DNA from: CBDCUW01 sp965222745
Lineage (GTDB): Bacteria; Planctomycetota; Planctomycetia; Pirellulales; Pirellulaceae
Assembly: GCA_965222745.1 (NCBI GenBank)
Contig: CBDCUW010000005.1
Span: 1,612,001 to 1,676,000, forward strand
Length of the DNA stretch: 64,000 bases
Direction: 5' to 3'
Shown here: positions 62,419 to 64,000 of the stretch, one piece after another
How positions within the stretch are numbered: the stretch's first letter is position 1
How the letters are laid out: the number at the start of each line of letters is the position of its first letter
The notes under the pieces: generated by a model
The model's input: only the letters and a program-made list of their open reading frames with translations
Told to the model about the DNA's origin: nothing
Database searches by the model: none
Translations under genes and position numbers: made by a program

Positions 62419-62594
62419 GTAGGCCGACTTGTCCCAAGTCGGCGGTCCTGTACCGTCGGCGACTTCCCCGAAGTCGCTACGCCCAGTGCTTCGTCAAAAC
62501 TCATTTTTTGGTAGCGGAGTTTTCTAGGGTAGCGGCCCGTTCGGAGAACAGGCCGACGGACCAGGTTCGCCGACTTGGGGACAAGTCGGCCTAC
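62419..62594. repeat. MITE-like repeat, copy F (176 bp)
   Basis: Same order of parts as copy E: first hairpin at 62419-62443, second hairpin (GCGACTTC-ccc-GAAGTCGC) near 62459-62477, then cgcccagtgcttcg, a 30-base insertion with tcattttttgg, cgttcggagaacagg, and an inverted terminal copy at 62569-62594. Lies between eno and the next plus-strand gene. Confidence 0.85.
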
Positions 62595-62675
62595 GGTGGA
62601 ATTCGCTGAACGGGTTCCCACTGGCAGCCGTACTGACTGTGGACGACCTGGTCGAATCACCTGCTGCTGCTCGCC

Positions 62676-63230
62676 ATGATTGCACTCCTTTCCGAACGAC
62701 CGCTGATGGTTTCGATCATGCTTGGCCTGGTCGCCGGGGGATCGATTTACGGCTGGCTTCAAACGGGCAAAAAACCAGCGGCGGTCACGGGTATGGTCGG
62801 TATCTTGCTGATTCCGCTGGTCTGGGTACTGTCGGCATACCTGGTCACCGATCGCGAGGCGATCGAGCAGCTGCTTTACCAGACGGCCGAAGCGGTGGAA
62901 AACAATCAATTCGATCTGGTTTATGAAGCGATCGGTGATGAAAAAACCAAAGCAATGGCCAGAAGCGAATTGCCCAAGTACACCTTTACGGTTGCCAAAA
63001 TCAATCGGATTCGCAGCACCGATGTGATTGAAGGCACCTTCCCACCCGAAGCGGATGTTGACATGAGCGTGAAAGTGACCGTCAGCCGCGGCAGCCTTCG
63101 CAACCAACGCGTCTTGCGACGGCTGATTTTGAAGTTGCAAAAGTTTGATGATGATTGGTTGGTGGTCGACTATCGTCATCTGCCGGTCACCGGAGGTCCG
63201 GACAGCTATTCCAACCAACCGCTGCGATGA
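62676..63230 (+). CDS. Two-helix membrane protein of unknown function
   Basis: A 184-residue protein with two N-terminal membrane segments (MVSIMLGLVAGGSIYGWL and MVGILLIPLVWVLSAYLV) and a 120-residue extracytoplasmic domain (AEAVENNQFDLVYEAIGDE, TVSRGSLRNQRVLRRLI, DDDWLVVDYRHLP). It has the look of a SnoaL/DUF-type conserved domain but is not identified. Its stop overlaps the tmk start (ATGA), so it is co-translated with thymidylate kinase. Confidence 0.7.
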   Translation: MIALLSERPLMVSIMLGLVAGGSIYGWLQTGKKPAAVTGMVGILLIPLVWVLSAYLVTDREAIEQLLYQTAEAVENNQFDLVYEAIGDEKTKAMARSELPKYTFTVAKINRIRSTDVIEGTFPPEADVDMSVKVTVSRGSLRNQRVLRRLILKLQKFDDDWLVVDYRHLPVTGGPDSYSNQPLR

Positions 63231-63859
63231 ACGCACCCACTGAAAACCGTTCCGCTTTGTTCCTTTCGCTTGACGGAATCGACGGGGTGGGCAAGTCGAC
63301 CCAAATCCAGCGATTGGCCAAGCATTTGACCGGCGCCGGACACAATGTCTTGTCGGTCCGTGATCCGGGCGGCACCAAGATTGGTACCAAGCTGCGATCG
63401 ATTCTGCTGGAGAGCGATTGTGAGATGCACCGTCGTACCGAAGCCATGTTGTTCATGGCCAGCCGTTGTGAGCTGATCGAAACGGTGCTTCGGCCCGCTC
63501 TTGCAGCAGGCAAGACGGTGATTTCCGATCGCTTTTTGTTAGCCAATGTGGTCTACCAAAGCATCGGAGGCGACGTGCCTGCCGAACAGCTTTGGCAACT
63601 GGGCAACCTGGCCAACAACGGCTTGAGGCCCGATCTGACCATTTTGTTGGACATGCCCGCCCAATCCGCCATGCAACGGATCGACCGGCCGGCCGACCGA
63701 ATGGAATCACGCGGAGTGGCTTACCTGGAATCGGTGCGCGAAGCATTCCTGAATCAACTTCCTCACGCCAGCGACCAAACGATCGTGGTCAACGCCGATC
63801 AAGACGTCGACCAAGTGAGCGACGAGATGCTCCAAGCCGTCGATGAGATTCTGAAATGA
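63227..63859 (+). CDS. tmk: Thymidylate kinase
   Basis: A 210-residue dTMP kinase making dTDP for DNA synthesis. P-loop SLDGIDGVGKSTQIQRL (residues about 14-30), the DR-x motif SVRDPGGTKIG, and FLLANVVYQS with VISDRFLL. The lid region ends in RPADRMESRG. ATG at 63227 overlaps the upstream stop. All catalytic segments are present and length is normal. Confidence 0.92.
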   Translation: MNAPTENRSALFLSLDGIDGVGKSTQIQRLAKHLTGAGHNVLSVRDPGGTKIGTKLRSILLESDCEMHRRTEAMLFMASRCELIETVLRPALAAGKTVISDRFLLANVVYQSIGGDVPAEQLWQLGNLANNGLRPDLTILLDMPAQSAMQRIDRPADRMESRGVAYLESVREAFLNQLPHASDQTIVVNADQDVDQVSDEMLQAVDEILK

Positions 63860-63861
63860 CC

Positions 63862-63888
63862 GTCGGCGACTTCTCCGAAGTCGCTTCG
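63862..63888. repeat. Related palindrome, copy G
   Basis: GTCG followed by GCGACTTC-tcc-GAAGTCGC and ttcg, 2 bases after the tmk stop; matches the second hairpin of copies E and F. Confidence 0.8.
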
Positions 63889-64000
63889 CAATCCGAAGGG
63901 CAAGCCTGTAAGTCAATCGATTGTGCGAAAGCAGTTTGGTGAGATAGCCACAAGAAGCACCAAACAACACAAAAAGCTTTTCGTGCCTTTTCGCGTTTTT

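Noticed and set aside
1..64000. CRISPR array, rRNA genes, prophage or insertion sequence
   Set aside because: No regularly spaced repeats, rRNA sequence, transposase or phage structural genes were seen.
63889..64000. Possible gene at the right edge
   Set aside because: Low-complexity A/T-rich text (for example aacacaaaaagcttttcgtgcc) with no supported frame; a gene may start beyond the window.

Overview
The window looks like chromosomal DNA of a planctomycete of the Rhodopirellula/Pirellulaceae type. This is inferred from gene content: a DUF1549/DUF1553 - DUF1501 - EF-hand cluster, a TPR/FG-GAP/ASPIC lipoprotein, the TIGR03546-TIGR03545 pair, a long MoxR-DUF58-VWA operon, McsA/McsB, many exported EF-hand, HEAT or TPR proteins, and a tRNA gene without encoded CCA. 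I ran no database search; all names rest on motifs and architecture visible in the translations.

Layout. 0-7.2 kb (minus): a DNA-end-processing operon, AddB-like nuclease > AddA-like helicase > YhaO/SbcD-like phosphoesterase > YhaN-like ATPase (cut by the window edge). 7.2-13.4 kb (plus): TIGR03546, TIGR03545 and a large ASPIC/FG-GAP lipoprotein. 13.4-21.6 kb: trpE (minus), then mcsA-mcsB, an Hsp20, an ECF sigma factor with an EF-hand protein, a small zinc-ribbon protein and a LolA-like protein. 21.7-26.5 kb: mgtE and efp (minus), divergent from epmB and an ABC-2 permease. 26.6-31.6 kb: HEAT protein, LolA-like/thioredoxin-like lipoprotein, a LarA-like protein and a hypothetical exported protein. 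31.9-36.3 kb: DUF1549, DUF1501 and EF-hand cluster. 36.5-46.4 kb: MoxR, DUF58, BatA-like, very large DUF4175-like and VWA proteins. 46.4-52.7 kb (minus): a compact six-gene operon described below. 53-54.5 kb: tRNA-Ser(GGA) and rho. 55.6-64 kb: thioredoxin/YHS protein, small membrane and HEAT/TPR proteins, an exported protein, rsmA, ribE, eno, a membrane protein and tmk.

Most exciting locus (46.4-52.8 kb). One promoter appears to drive a GT39-like membrane glycosyltransferase, a predicted helical lipoprotein, a 139-residue exported peptide, a membrane-anchored stand-alone C39 peptidase, and two LolA-like proteins with C-terminal membrane anchors. The peptide has a Sec-like signal, then a segment matching the classic double-glycine leader pattern (V-S-x-x-E-x-x-x-V-x-G-G), then nine cysteines between two poly-serine tracts. 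The neighbouring C39 peptidase carries its own signal peptide and has no ABC-transporter domain. This suggests envelope-side maturation of a Sec-exported, possibly O-glycosylated, Cys-rich peptide, which differs from the usual fused C39-ABC exporter route. This is inference from sequence and gene order.

A second theme is a family of short palindromic repeats with a shared core, at 26.55, 30.68, 52.93, 55.41, 56.87, 59.29, 62.42 and 63.86 kb. Most lie directly behind genes, often in convergent gaps. Three copies (52.93, 59.29, 62.42 kb) have inverted copies at both ends like MITEs, and one supplies the stop codon of the preceding gene.
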